Shown here piece after piece: positions 33,297 to 41,542 of a DNA stretch of 64,000 nucleotides. The first letter of the stretch is position 1; each line of letters begins with the position of its first letter. Origin of the DNA: Brevibacillus brevis (GTDB lineage Bacteria > Bacillota > Bacilli > Brevibacillales > Brevibacillaceae); assembly GCF_001039275.2 (NCBI RefSeq), contig NZ_CP030117.1:3534001-3598000 (forward strand), given 5' to 3'. The translations under genes and the position numbers were made by a program. Below the pieces are notes generated by a model. That model worked only from the letters and a program-made list of their open reading frames with translations, was not told the origin of the DNA and searched no databases.

Positions 33297-33344
33297 AATA
33301 ACCCGAATTCCTCGCACAAATGGAGGCTTCGGGTTATTTTTTCA
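33297..33344. terminator. Strong hairpin terminator between the LOG gene and an exported-protein gene
   Basis: AATAACCCGAA and TTCGGGTTATT pair over 11 bases around a 20-base loop. The better T-run (TTATTTTTTC) is on the plus strand; the minus strand has TTATTCTAGTT. It ends the LOG-family gene on the minus strand. Confidence 0.75.
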
Positions 33345-33351
33345 CTCGTTC

Positions 33352-33933
33352 TTATTTATCCAGCTCTGACCATTTGTTAACTTTCACCGGTGGTGTGTAA
33401 TCGCGCATCCGATCTAGCAAAATAGCGGGATCACTCTCGCACAGAATCAATTCGCCCTGCATAGCGGGAATAAATCCAGCTTCAGTCGCATGCGCCACCA
33501 TTTGCATCAACGGCGTATAGTAGCCGTCCACGTTCAACAGTCCGATTGGCTTTTGGTGAATGCCAATTTGACCCCAGCTCACCACTTCAAAAATTTCTTC
33601 AAAGGTACCCAATCCTCCTGGCAAAGCAATGAAGCCATCAGACAGATCGATCATTTTCGCTTTGCGCTCGTGCATCGTCAGGACCTCATGCAATTCTGTC
33701 AGCCCTTTATGTACGATTTCTCCGCGGAACAGTCCCGTAGGCATGACGCCGATCGCTTTTCCATCGCCTTCCAGTACTGCATTTGCAACACGTCCCATCA
33801 GTCCCATGCTAGAACCACCATAGACTAATTCAAGACCACGAGCGACCAATTCTTTTCCCAACTCCTGTGCGTACCGCTCAAAAAGTGGATTGACACCCGG
33901 ATTGGAACCTGCATAAACACAAATACGTTTCAT
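33352..33933 (-). CDS. LOG-family protein (cytokinin riboside phosphoribohydrolase-like)
   Basis: A Rossmann-like 193-residue protein with the LOG signature: CVYAGSNPGVNPLF at the start, VYGGSSMGLMG, the conserved Arg-Lys region HERKAKMIDLSDGFIALPGGLGTFEEIFE (PGGxGTxxE) and KPIGLLNVDGYY. Enzymes of this family hydrolyse nucleoside monophosphates to base and ribose 5-phosphate; Bacillus YvdD is a relative. ATG 33933 follows GGAGG; the open frame extends 46 codons upstream without a ribosome site and would overlap the divergent gene. Often mis-annotated as lysine decarboxylase. Confidence 0.9.
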   Translation of the reverse strand: MKRICVYAGSNPGVNPLFERYAQELGKELVARGLELVYGGSSMGLMGRVANAVLEGDGKAIGVMPTGLFRGEIVHKGLTELHEVLTMHERKAKMIDLSDGFIALPGGLGTFEEIFEVVSWGQIGIHQKPIGLLNVDGYYTPLMQMVAHATEAGFIPAMQGELILCESDPAILLDRMRDYTPPVKVNKWSELDK

Positions 33934-34026
33934 GTCATCCTCCCAAAACTTGTTGAAGTAGAATGTTTCCCTGAATTTCTTTGCGTGTAATATAATTATA
34001 CTAAAATCAGGAAGGGACAGATATAT

Positions 34027-34350
34027 GTGAATATAACTGAGTTTCAAAAATGGGTTGGAGATTTTTATCAAGAGCGTGGATGGAGTGGGTATGGTCCATT
34101 TATTCGTGTAGGATTTCTGATGGAAGAAGCTGGCGAACTGGCAAGAGCTGTACGCGCCATTGAAATTGGTCGAGATCGTCCTGATGAAGGGGAAAAGCCT
34201 GCAGAGGAAGCTCGGCAGGAGCTGGTGGAAGAGCTGGGCGATGTACTCGGGAATTTAATCTTACTGGCAAACCAATACGAGGTTCCTTTTGAGGAGATAT
34301 TGGAAGCACATCGAGCAAAGCTGCAAAAGCGCTATCAGCTCGATCGTTGA
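34027..34350 (+). CDS. MazG-type nucleotide pyrophosphohydrolase
   Basis: A 107-residue all-alpha NTP pyrophosphatase domain. The Mg-binding pattern is clear: LMEEAGELARAVR (ExxE) followed by ELVEELGDVLGNLILLAN (ExxD). Single-domain MazG proteins hydrolyse non-canonical or excess (d)NTPs to monophosphates. GTG 34027 follows AAGGGA at slightly long spacing. It is divergent from the LOG gene; both act on nucleotides, and both sit inside the pyrimidine-degradation region, which may or may not be meaningful. Confidence 0.88.
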   Translation: MNITEFQKWVGDFYQERGWSGYGPFIRVGFLMEEAGELARAVRAIEIGRDRPDEGEKPAEEARQELVEELGDVLGNLILLANQYEVPFEEILEAHRAKLQKRYQLDR

Positions 34351-34357
34351 ATACATA

Positions 34358-34399
34358 CAGCGGCATTCTAGGTTTTTCGCATCTCCTAGTCTGCCGCTG
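34358..34399. terminator. Hairpin between convergent MazG and aminotransferase genes
   Basis: CAGCGGCA and TGCCGCTG form the outer stem, with an inner CTAG/CTAG. It starts seven bases after the MazG stop. T-runs are weak on both sides, but the position suits a shared terminator. Confidence 0.55.
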
Positions 34400-34433
34400 C
34401 TTTCATCTATTCGTCTTTTCGTCCAAGCTACCC

Positions 34434-35798
34434 CTACTCCAACGTATCAAAGGCTTCCCTCATTACCTGCGCAATAAAATCGATATCATCGCTCGTCGTG
34501 GTAAACGGTGGCGACAGTGTCAGCACATTATTGAAGCTTGGAATGGTGTCGCCATTGCGTCCGATGATTAGCCCACGCTTCTTGCACTCAGCAATCACCT
34601 GTGTTAATTTCGCTGGCGCCGCAGGTTCCTTTGTTTTGCGATCCTCAACCATCTCGATCCCCATCAGGAAGCCGAAGCTGCGAATGTCTCCAACGTAAGG
34701 ATGATCTGCGAGAAACGCCAGCTTGGCACGCAATTCTGCACCGAGTTCCTCCGCTCTCTCCACCAGTTTTTCCTCTTCTAAAATTTCGAGATTTTTCAGG
34801 GCAAGCGCGCATGCCGCCGGATTGCCGCCGAACGTATTGACATGACGGAAATGCAGATTATTCCCCTGCTCATTAAATTTGTCTGCAATTTCTGCCCGCA
34901 CAGCCGTTGCAGAAAGTGGCAGGTAGGCGCTTGTAATCCCTTTGGCCATAGTCACGATGTCTGGCTTGATTCCGAAGTTTTGGTGGCCGAACTTTTGACC
35001 GGAGCGACCGAATCCGCAGATGACCTCGTCTACGATCATCAACACACCGTACTTATCGCAGATTTCCCGCACTTTTGGCATGTATTCCGGCGAAGGAACA
35101 AGAACGCCTCCCCCTGTAATGGTCGGCTCCATGATGACCGCTGCTACTGTCTTTTCACCTTCCCAATTGATCACTTGATCGTAATATTGGGCGCACTCCA
35201 GATTACATTTGCCGTATGTTTTTCCAGCCGGACAGCGATAACAGTAAGGCGGCGGTACATGAAGGAAGCCAGGCGCTAATGGCTCGTATTTTTCCTTGCG
35301 TATGGATTGACCAGTTGCAGCGAGAGCCCCCATCGTATTTCCGTGGTAAGCCCGATGTCGCGAAATGAATTTGTAACGGCCCGACTCCCCGTTCTGGTGA
35401 TGATATTGACGGGCAATCTTGAATGCGACCTCGTTCGCTTCCGAGCCACTGTTAGAAAAGAAAACGCGATACTCCTCCCCAAGCCATTCGCTAATCTTCT
35501 CGGATAGACGAATAGCGGGTACATGGCTTTGTGTGAGTGGAAAATAAGCCAATTGCTTCAACTGCTCATAAGCGGCGTCTGCTAGCTCCTGTCGACCATA
35601 GCCAACGTTGACGCACCACAAGCCAGACATCCCATCCAGATATCGGTTCCCGTCGATATCGGTGATCCACGATCCGCTCGCTTCCGTTACGATCATCGGA
35701 TTGGGGTTGTAGGGGGACATATGGTGCCACATATGCGAACGGTCGGCATCCAGCAAGCGCTCTTTATCAAAATCTTTCGTTACTTGTCCTTGCTCCAT
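34434..35798 (-). CDS. Class III omega-aminotransferase, probably beta-alanine aminotransferase
   Basis: A 454-residue PLP enzyme of the omega-amino acid:pyruvate type. Landmarks are the N-terminal HMSPYNPNPMIVTEASG, the cofactor motif FFSNSGSEANEVAFKIAR, YHGNTMGALAATGQ, LMIVDEVICGFGRSG and the Schiff-base Lys in DIVTMAKGITSAY. It probably converts beta-alanine plus pyruvate to malonate semialdehyde plus alanine, the fourth step of uracil degradation. That substrate is inferred from context: it follows a malonate-semialdehyde-type dehydrogenase in the same operon (31-base gap) and lies near preTA-hydA-pydC. Putrescine or taurine aminotransferases are alternatives. Confidence 0.88.
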   Translation of the reverse strand: MEQGQVTKDFDKERLLDADRSHMWHHMSPYNPNPMIVTEASGSWITDIDGNRYLDGMSGLWCVNVGYGRQELADAAYEQLKQLAYFPLTQSHVPAIRLSEKISEWLGEEYRVFFSNSGSEANEVAFKIARQYHHQNGESGRYKFISRHRAYHGNTMGALAATGQSIRKEKYEPLAPGFLHVPPPYCYRCPAGKTYGKCNLECAQYYDQVINWEGEKTVAAVIMEPTITGGGVLVPSPEYMPKVREICDKYGVLMIVDEVICGFGRSGQKFGHQNFGIKPDIVTMAKGITSAYLPLSATAVRAEIADKFNEQGNNLHFRHVNTFGGNPAACALALKNLEILEEEKLVERAEELGAELRAKLAFLADHPYVGDIRSFGFLMGIEMVEDRKTKEPAAPAKLTQVIAECKKRGLIIGRNGDTIPSFNNVLTLSPPFTTTSDDIDFIAQVMREAFDTLE

Positions 35799-35829
35799 CG
35801 CGCAATCCTCCTTATTTTTTCGTTAGAGG

Positions 35830-37338
35830 TTACTTAACAAAAACTTTTTGCGAGCCAATGCTGGTATCGCCATCTTCGAACCATCTGGATGTGACCGTTT
35901 TTTTCTTCGTGAAAAAGAGAACGCCATCTTTTCCATTTGCATGCAAATCACCGTAAAAGGACTGCTTCCAGCCTGAGAATGCAAAGAAGCCCATCGGAGC
36001 AGGCACCCCTACATTGACACCGACCATTCCCGCTTCCACCTGCTGAACGAATTCTCTTCCCCATTTTCCGTTGTTCGTATAGATGGTCGCCCCATTGCCA
36101 AAACGCGAGCGGCTGATCGTCTCCAAGCCCTCTTCAAAGTCTTTTACACGCATGACACTCAGAACAGGCGCAAAAATCTCGTCGCGAACAATGACCATCT
36201 CGGCATCTGCCTTGTCAAAAATCGTAGGCCCGAGGAAGTATCCATCCGGCAGCTTTTTCGCGTCCTCGCGACCATCGCGAACCAACGCGGCACCAGACGC
36301 GACACCTTTTTCGATATAGTCATGGACTTTGGACAAGTGAGAATCACGGATGACTGGCCCGAGATCGATGCCCTCCTCCAAACCATTCCCCATTGCAAGA
36401 GCACTGGCTTCCTCGATCAGATGCGCGATCAGCTCATCGGCAATCTCTTCAACAGCTACGACAGCGCTGGCTGCCATACACCGCTCTCCTGCACAGCCGA
36501 ATGCCGAGCTCGTGATTGTTTTTGCCGCGCGCTTCAAATCCGTATCAGGCATGACCAAATGGTGATTTTTCGCGCCAGCCAGTGCTTGCACACGCTTTCC
36601 GTTCGCCGCCGCTGTCTTGTACACATATTCCGCAACTGGCTGCGAGCCGACGAATGATATCGCTTTTACATCCGGATGCTCCAACAGACCATTGACGACA
36701 TCATGCGCTCCGTTTACGACGTTAAATACACCGTCTGGCAGCCCTGCTTCCTTGAGTAGTTCAGCAATCCGAATTGAAGACAGCGGCGTACGCTCCGAGG
36801 GCTTCAGGACAAACGTATTTCCTGCGGTAATCGCAATCGGGTACATCCACATCGGAACCATCACCGGGAAGTTAAAGGGAGTAATCCCGCCCACTACCCC
36901 CAGCGGAAAACGGATCACCTGACTGTCGATGCTGTTTGCGATATTGGGCAATGTTTCTCCCATCATTAGTGTTGGCATCCCACAAGCGAACTCTACCATT
37001 TCCAGCCCACGCAATAGCTCAGCCTGTGCCTCAGGCAGATTTTTGCCGTTCTCCATGGTGATCATCCGGGCAAGTTCGTCCTCGTGCTTGAGGAGAAGAC
37101 TATGAAAACGAAACATAATGCGCGCACGATCCCCGACAGGGGTAGCACTCCAGCTCACATACGCTTCCTTCGCGGCAGCAACAGCCTTGTCCACATCTTC
37201 TTTCGTTGACAGTGGCACACGCGATAACAATTCTCCTGTTGCCGGATTGGGTACATCCTCAAAACGTGTTGTCAGTGAATCTACCCACTGCCCCCCGATG
37301 TAGTTTTTCAACGGATTTCCAACGATAGCTGTGTTCAT
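35830..37338 (-). CDS. mmsA: CoA-acylating (methyl)malonate-semialdehyde dehydrogenase
   Basis: A 502-residue aldehyde dehydrogenase of the MMSDH subfamily, converting malonate or methylmalonate semialdehyde with CoA and NAD+ to acetyl- or propionyl-CoA and CO2. Diagnostic segments are IGGQWVDS, MITMENGKNLPEAQAELLRG, FPLGVVGGITPFNFPVMVPMWMYPIA and the catalytic Cys in AFGCAGERCMAAS. The subfamily's missing general-base Glu appears as usual (LAGAKNHHLVMPD instead of ELGGK). First gene after the regulator-containing divergent region, upstream of the aminotransferase. Together they finish beta-alanine degradation. Confidence 0.94.
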   Translation of the reverse strand: MNTAIVGNPLKNYIGGQWVDSLTTRFEDVPNPATGELLSRVPLSTKEDVDKAVAAAKEAYVSWSATPVGDRARIMFRFHSLLLKHEDELARMITMENGKNLPEAQAELLRGLEMVEFACGMPTLMMGETLPNIANSIDSQVIRFPLGVVGGITPFNFPVMVPMWMYPIAITAGNTFVLKPSERTPLSSIRIAELLKEAGLPDGVFNVVNGAHDVVNGLLEHPDVKAISFVGSQPVAEYVYKTAAANGKRVQALAGAKNHHLVMPDTDLKRAAKTITSSAFGCAGERCMAASAVVAVEEIADELIAHLIEEASALAMGNGLEEGIDLGPVIRDSHLSKVHDYIEKGVASGAALVRDGREDAKKLPDGYFLGPTIFDKADAEMVIVRDEIFAPVLSVMRVKDFEEGLETISRSRFGNGATIYTNNGKWGREFVQQVEAGMVGVNVGVPAPMGFFAFSGWKQSFYGDLHANGKDGVLFFTKKKTVTSRWFEDGDTSIGSQKVFVK

Positions 37339-37414
37339 CCCTTCAACTCCTCACGTTCAATTGATTGACAATTCCATTTTATCCAAAAATAATACCTGTC
37401 AGCACTAGACAAAG

Positions 37415-37428
37415 CGTAACGCATTACG
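37415..37428. promoter_or_regulatory. CGTAA-N4-TTACG palindrome between mmsA and the PucR-type gene
   Basis: Perfect 5-base arms in the middle of the 132-base divergent region, 77 bases from mmsA and 43 from the regulator start. It is the best operator candidate for the PucR-type protein. I did not find the same motif upstream of preT. Confidence 0.4.
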
Positions 37429-37470
37429 TAGGGTTAATCATACAGAGTGTAAACGGAAGAGGTGAACCTA

Positions 37471-39108
37471 ATGAGTAACGATTTGCGTCTGACCCTTACA
37501 GAAATCATCAAGCGACCATTGTTTCAACATGCCCAAGTGGTGGCGGGTCATCGCGGGCTGTCCCTTCCTGTTCGCTGGGTTCACGTCTTGGAGACTGCCG
37601 ATACGGGACAGTTTTTAAATGGCGGCGAGCTGATCCTATCAACCGGGCTAGGATTTGGAGAAGAAAAGGAAAAGCGACTTGCATATTTATCAGAGCTCAT
37701 TCGGCGAAAAGCAGTTGGACTGTGCATCGAGCTGGGACGTTACATCCCCTCCATCCCTGAGGATATGCTTGAGTTGGCGAACCACCACCAGTTTCCGTTG
37801 CTCGTCTTTCATCAGCCTGTGCGCTTTGTGGACATCACGCAAGATTTGCACGAGCATTTGATCCATGCGCAGATGCAAGCGCTTCGCAATCTCGAAGCAT
37901 ACTCTCGCAGTTTGCAACAGCTCAGCCTGCAGGCAGCTGGCGTCCCCAAGCTATTACAGCATTTTCAGGTGGCGGTTCAGATGCAGGTCTTCTATTACGC
38001 ACCAGATGGCTCCACACAATTTGCCCCGGTGGTACCGCATGATGTTGCAGTGGAGATGAGCGATTTGATGCGGTCTCATTTTTCCGAATTGGATAGTAGT
38101 GAAGCTGGCGTCCGCTTCCTTTCTCTCTCTGCGACCAGGCAGCTTGCTTATCAACCAGTGATGGCGATGGGTCACGTGCTCGCTTATGTCGGTATTGTCT
38201 TGTATGAACGAAGTCCGGATGAGTATTTGCTCCTAACCTTAGACAATACAGTCAGCGCGATGGCTCAAATTTTAATGCGAAAAATGTTTGTGGAGGAACA
38301 GGCACTTGCTACCGAAAACCGGCTGTTTGATGATTTGATTGCCAACCGCACCATACCGGAGGAACAAATGCGTTCCTTGCTCGGTATCACGGGCAGCAGT
38401 AAAGCCTCGGCCTATCACATGATTATTTTATCGTTTGAGAAGCCGAAGAACTTGGCCGAGGATTCCCTTCCGCCGCACGATCTGACGGCTATCTTCCGTT
38501 CCCTATTGACTCGTCATCACTTTCGTCCTTTCATACGTTGCAAGGGCCATCGCTTTTACTTTTTACTGATCGAGCAGCGTCCGCTTTCAGATTCCCGTCG
38601 TACCCTGGAAAAAGCCTTTCGTGATGTCAAAAGAATCATGACACAAATGCTAGGGGCGGATGTTCAACTCTGGATGGGCATCAGTCGAGCCGGGAAACGG
38701 TTGTCTGACGCTGGACGACACCTCGCAGAGGCGGAACAGGCCCTGGCTTTTTATCAGGAATCATCCAGTCCGTTTTTCGCTGATCTCGGATTATTCCGAC
38801 TCCTGTTCCACGTACCTAGTGAGCCAGTGCTAAAGACCTTTATAAGCGATTACCTCGGCCCACTGTTAGCCCATGACCAAGCACACGGCTCCTCGCTCGT
38901 ACACACGCTGCGTGTCTATTTTGATGTTAGCCTGTCTAAGCAGGAGGCTGCGGAAAAACTGTTCATTCATCGTCAAACGCTCTATCATCGCTTGGAAAAA
39001 ATCGAAGAAATTCTCGGTGAGGATTACACGGCAACGCAAAACAGGATTTGTCTGGAAATCGCCCTGCGAGCGCGGGACTGGTTAAGCAAAGAAGAGCAGC
39101 ATCAGTAA
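37471..39108 (+). CDS. PucR-family transcriptional regulator
   Basis: A 545-residue regulator with the N-terminal PucR sensory domain (LTLTEIIKRPLFQHAQVVAG, RWVHVLETADTGQFLNGGELILSTGL), a long middle region with a GGDEF-like subdomain (GISRAGKRLSDAGRHLAEAEQAL) and the C-terminal PucR HTH (YFDVSLSKQEAAEKLFIHRQTLYHRLEKIEEILG). PucR proteins activate purine or pyrimidine catabolism when the base is present. It is divergent from mmsA-aminotransferase and is the obvious regulator of beta-alanine/uracil breakdown. ATG 37471 follows GAGGTGA; a GTG nine bases earlier lies inside that site. Confidence 0.92.
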   Translation: MSNDLRLTLTEIIKRPLFQHAQVVAGHRGLSLPVRWVHVLETADTGQFLNGGELILSTGLGFGEEKEKRLAYLSELIRRKAVGLCIELGRYIPSIPEDMLELANHHQFPLLVFHQPVRFVDITQDLHEHLIHAQMQALRNLEAYSRSLQQLSLQAAGVPKLLQHFQVAVQMQVFYYAPDGSTQFAPVVPHDVAVEMSDLMRSHFSELDSSEAGVRFLSLSATRQLAYQPVMAMGHVLAYVGIVLYERSPDEYLLLTLDNTVSAMAQILMRKMFVEEQALATENRLFDDLIANRTIPEEQMRSLLGITGSSKASAYHMIILSFEKPKNLAEDSLPPHDLTAIFRSLLTRHHFRPFIRCKGHRFYFLLIEQRPLSDSRRTLEKAFRDVKRIMTQMLGADVQLWMGISRAGKRLSDAGRHLAEAEQALAFYQESSSPFFADLGLFRLLFHVPSEPVLKTFISDYLGPLLAHDQAHGSSLVHTLRVYFDVSLSKQEAAEKLFIHRQTLYHRLEKIEEILGEDYTATQNRICLEIALRARDWLSKEEQHQ

Positions 39109-39112
39109 AAAA

Positions 39113-39155
39113 AGACACAACCTTTCATCCGATCAAAAGATGAAGGTTGTGTCTG
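39113..39155. terminator. Bidirectional terminator between PucR-type and protease genes
   Basis: GACACAACCTTTCATC and GATGAAGGTTGTGTC pair over about 14 bases with one bulge, flanked by A- and T-rich tracts on both sides. It lies between two convergent stop codons. Confidence 0.8.
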
Positions 39156-39159
39156 TTAT

Positions 39160-41433
39160 TTATTTTCCTGGCTTTTTCATATATAGGCGATACTTCGCTT
39201 CTTTTCCATCCGTCAACACAACGCGAATATTGTACAGACCGGATTTTTCAAGATTCACCGTTAGTTGTTCCGGATTGTCGGTGCTTGTTGCAGCAGCAAG
39301 CTCTTGTGAACGACTGTTATACACGTACAAATCAATATTGGCATCCTCTTCCCACTCTACGGACAATTCCAAATCACCAGGTTCATTAACACGGATCAAA
39401 TACTCCATGCTTTTCTGCTTTTTCGTCAGTTTCCCTGTTCGCGCAGGTTCTTTGTCTACAACTGGCGGCTTTTCCTCTTCCTCGTCATCGGCCTTTTGCC
39501 ATTTTCCCGTTGTCGCTAGCGCATACGGCTGAGGTCCTTTCGGGATGTTATAGCCTTCGACCGTCACGGTATAGGTTCCCTCTTCCGGCTCGGTAATCCA
39601 TACCTGCTCGACGTTGTTAAGGTTGTCCACTTCGTCGTTGTACGGGGCCTCAAAAAAGTCGTTGCCGTTCAGCTTTTCTCCACTTGGTGTCGTCACCTTC
39701 AGATTCAAGTCGTTGACGAGCGCACGCTTTGCGACAATGGCAGCGGGATAATCTGTCCACGCAAGCGTAATTGCCAAAGGCTTGGAATCATCCGAGACCT
39801 TGACCTTATACGTGACTTTTTCACGCGTGCGAATGCCATCCTTCTCGTCCTTGTAGTCCGTCTCAATCGCATGCTCCAGATTGGCTCGTCCGAAGCCTTG
39901 CTCTCGCATGTCTTCATCCAAGTTGTCTGCACTCGTCAACAGCATGGCTTTTACTAATGCACCACTCGGATTTTTTTCCCCTTCTTCCTGCAAAAATTCC
40001 CGGATTTGTGCCACACCGCCCGCTAAAATCGGCGTAGCCATGCTCGTCCCGTTCATATATGCGTAATGCTCATTGAAACGCTTATAGAAATTTTTGCTCG
40101 GTGCCAGTGAAGAGCGCGTAGACAAGATCGCTGTACCAGGCGCGACAATATCAGGCTTCAAACGTCCGTCGTCCGTTAAGCCGCGACTGCTCGATACCCA
40201 CACATCGTCCGCTTTATCAGAGCTCTTCCCCAAGTTGGGTCGAACATTTTCCGTAGCGCCAACGGCGATAACGTTTTTAGCAGTGGCTGGGCTCCCAACC
40301 GTTTTATAGCCTTTCTCGCCATCGTTTCCAGCCGCAATCAGCACCGTCATATCTGGATGCTCCCATAAAAAGCGATCAAACAGAAGTGATGATAGGCTGT
40401 ACGCTCCCTTATCATTCGTCCCCCATGAATTGGAGTGAATGCGGGCTCCCTCTTCGTATGCTTCCTGCAAAATAGTCTCGACATCCGTGTTGAGCTTCCC
40501 TTTTGCGGTCTCGATGGAATGAAAAACGAGCTTCGCTCCCGGTGCTGTTCCTTTATACTGTCCATCTGATGCTTCTCCTGTGCCCACAATGGAACCGGCT
40601 ACATGTGTACCATGACCGTGAACATCACTTGCATCATTCGGTCGCCCAAGAGAAATGAGCTTCTCAATCTGGCCTTTAAAATCTGGATGCATCGCTTGAA
40701 GCTTCCCTGTATCAAGTCCGGTATCGGCTACGCCAACAATTTGTCCCTTGCCTGTGTACCCTGTCGAGGCCAGCTTGTCCGAATGAATGATGGTAGCTGC
40801 CACATCATTGCGCAGCTTGTTTTCTGGCACGGGGACAACTGCAATGACATCATCTGATTCGATCACTTGTTCAATCGTTTCCTGATCCATCTTCGCGATT
40901 GATATATGCGGAGCATCCTCTGGCGATTGAATGTCTCGTATATCTTGATCCTCCGTCATTTCCGTCATCGCTCGATACATATCCACCCGTTGGTTGAAAC
41001 CGATGACGGCAACCTCGACCCGCTCTCTGTTTCCTCCTTCAAAGCGAAGCTCGGACGATACCTTGGACTTCGGAGTAAAGGCCATAACATCTTCGACAAA
41101 GGAAAGCTCCTCGACTTCCCTTCTTAGCTGTTCATCTTCGACTTTCGCGATGAATGCATAATCTGGTATGTAATCACCAAGCGTGACGCCGATATCTTCC
41201 AGTTCTTCTTTCCACTCCTCACGAACAGGACCGGTTAACTGAATAACGACGAGCTCAGACTCTCTCTTTTTCGACGTAAGCTTGTCCAGTGCAAGACCTT
41301 TATCCGCTTCGATCTGGATATTGCCCCGACGCTCTCCCTCTTGCTTGGCATCCGCCGGAATGCCCTCCAGTGAAAGCGTCAGAACAAGTGTCGTGCATAA
41401 AGCTGCCTGCCATTTTTTTCGCAAAGCAAACAC
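39160..41433 (-). CDS. Secreted subtilisin-family serine protease with C-terminal pre-peptidase domain
   Basis: A 757-residue S8 protease. A signal peptide (ALCTTLVLTLSLEGIPADA) is followed by a propeptide of roughly 190 residues. The catalytic triad is visible: Asp in IVGVADTGLDTG, His in HGHGTHVAGSIVG and Ser in MNGTSMATPILAGG, with the oxyanion Asn in VLIAAGNDG. After it comes a jelly-roll/P-type beta domain (TLAWTDYPAAIVAKRALVNDLNL, as in kumamolisin-neighbouring KP-43-type proteases). A C-terminal PPC domain closes it (LELSVEWEEDANIDLYVYN). The layout resembles oxidation-stable KP-43 proteases. GTG 41433 is close to its GGGGGAAGG; TTG 41424 is possible. It lies 94 bases downstream of the tandem AAA+ gene. 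Confidence 0.93.
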   Translation of the reverse strand: MFALRKKWQAALCTTLVLTLSLEGIPADAKQEGERRGNIQIEADKGLALDKLTSKKRESELVVIQLTGPVREEWKEELEDIGVTLGDYIPDYAFIAKVEDEQLRREVEELSFVEDVMAFTPKSKVSSELRFEGGNRERVEVAVIGFNQRVDMYRAMTEMTEDQDIRDIQSPEDAPHISIAKMDQETIEQVIESDDVIAVVPVPENKLRNDVAATIIHSDKLASTGYTGKGQIVGVADTGLDTGKLQAMHPDFKGQIEKLISLGRPNDASDVHGHGTHVAGSIVGTGEASDGQYKGTAPGAKLVFHSIETAKGKLNTDVETILQEAYEEGARIHSNSWGTNDKGAYSLSSLLFDRFLWEHPDMTVLIAAGNDGEKGYKTVGSPATAKNVIAVGATENVRPNLGKSSDKADDVWVSSSRGLTDDGRLKPDIVAPGTAILSTRSSLAPSKNFYKRFNEHYAYMNGTSMATPILAGGVAQIREFLQEEGEKNPSGALVKAMLLTSADNLDEDMREQGFGRANLEHAIETDYKDEKDGIRTREKVTYKVKVSDDSKPLAITLAWTDYPAAIVAKRALVNDLNLKVTTPSGEKLNGNDFFEAPYNDEVDNLNNVEQVWITEPEEGTYTVTVEGYNIPKGPQPYALATTGKWQKADDEEEEKPPVVDKEPARTGKLTKKQKSMEYLIRVNEPGDLELSVEWEEDANIDLYVYNSRSQELAAATSTDNPEQLTVNLEKSGLYNIRVVLTDGKEAKYRLYMKKPGK

Positions 41434-41517
41434 CCTTCCCCCATGGCATTATGAATCCATTTCTATCCATTATAAGAGAAAGGGTGAATTCTCAAAAGAG
41501 TAAGAAGGCATAGACAC

Positions 41518-41542
41518 GGGACAAAAACTAATTTTTTGTCCC
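41518..41542 (-). repeat. GGGACAAAAA/TTTTTTGTCCC inverted repeat at the end of the AAA+ gene
   Basis: Near-perfect 10-base arms overlap the stop codon of the AAA+ gene. Its T-run is inside the arm rather than after the stem, so it is a weak terminator candidate or a stop-codon hairpin. Confidence 0.4.

Noticed and set aside
33352-33933. Lysine decarboxylase
   Set aside because: The PGGxGTxxE signature and small size are those of LOG phosphoribohydrolases, for which the decarboxylase label is a known misannotation.
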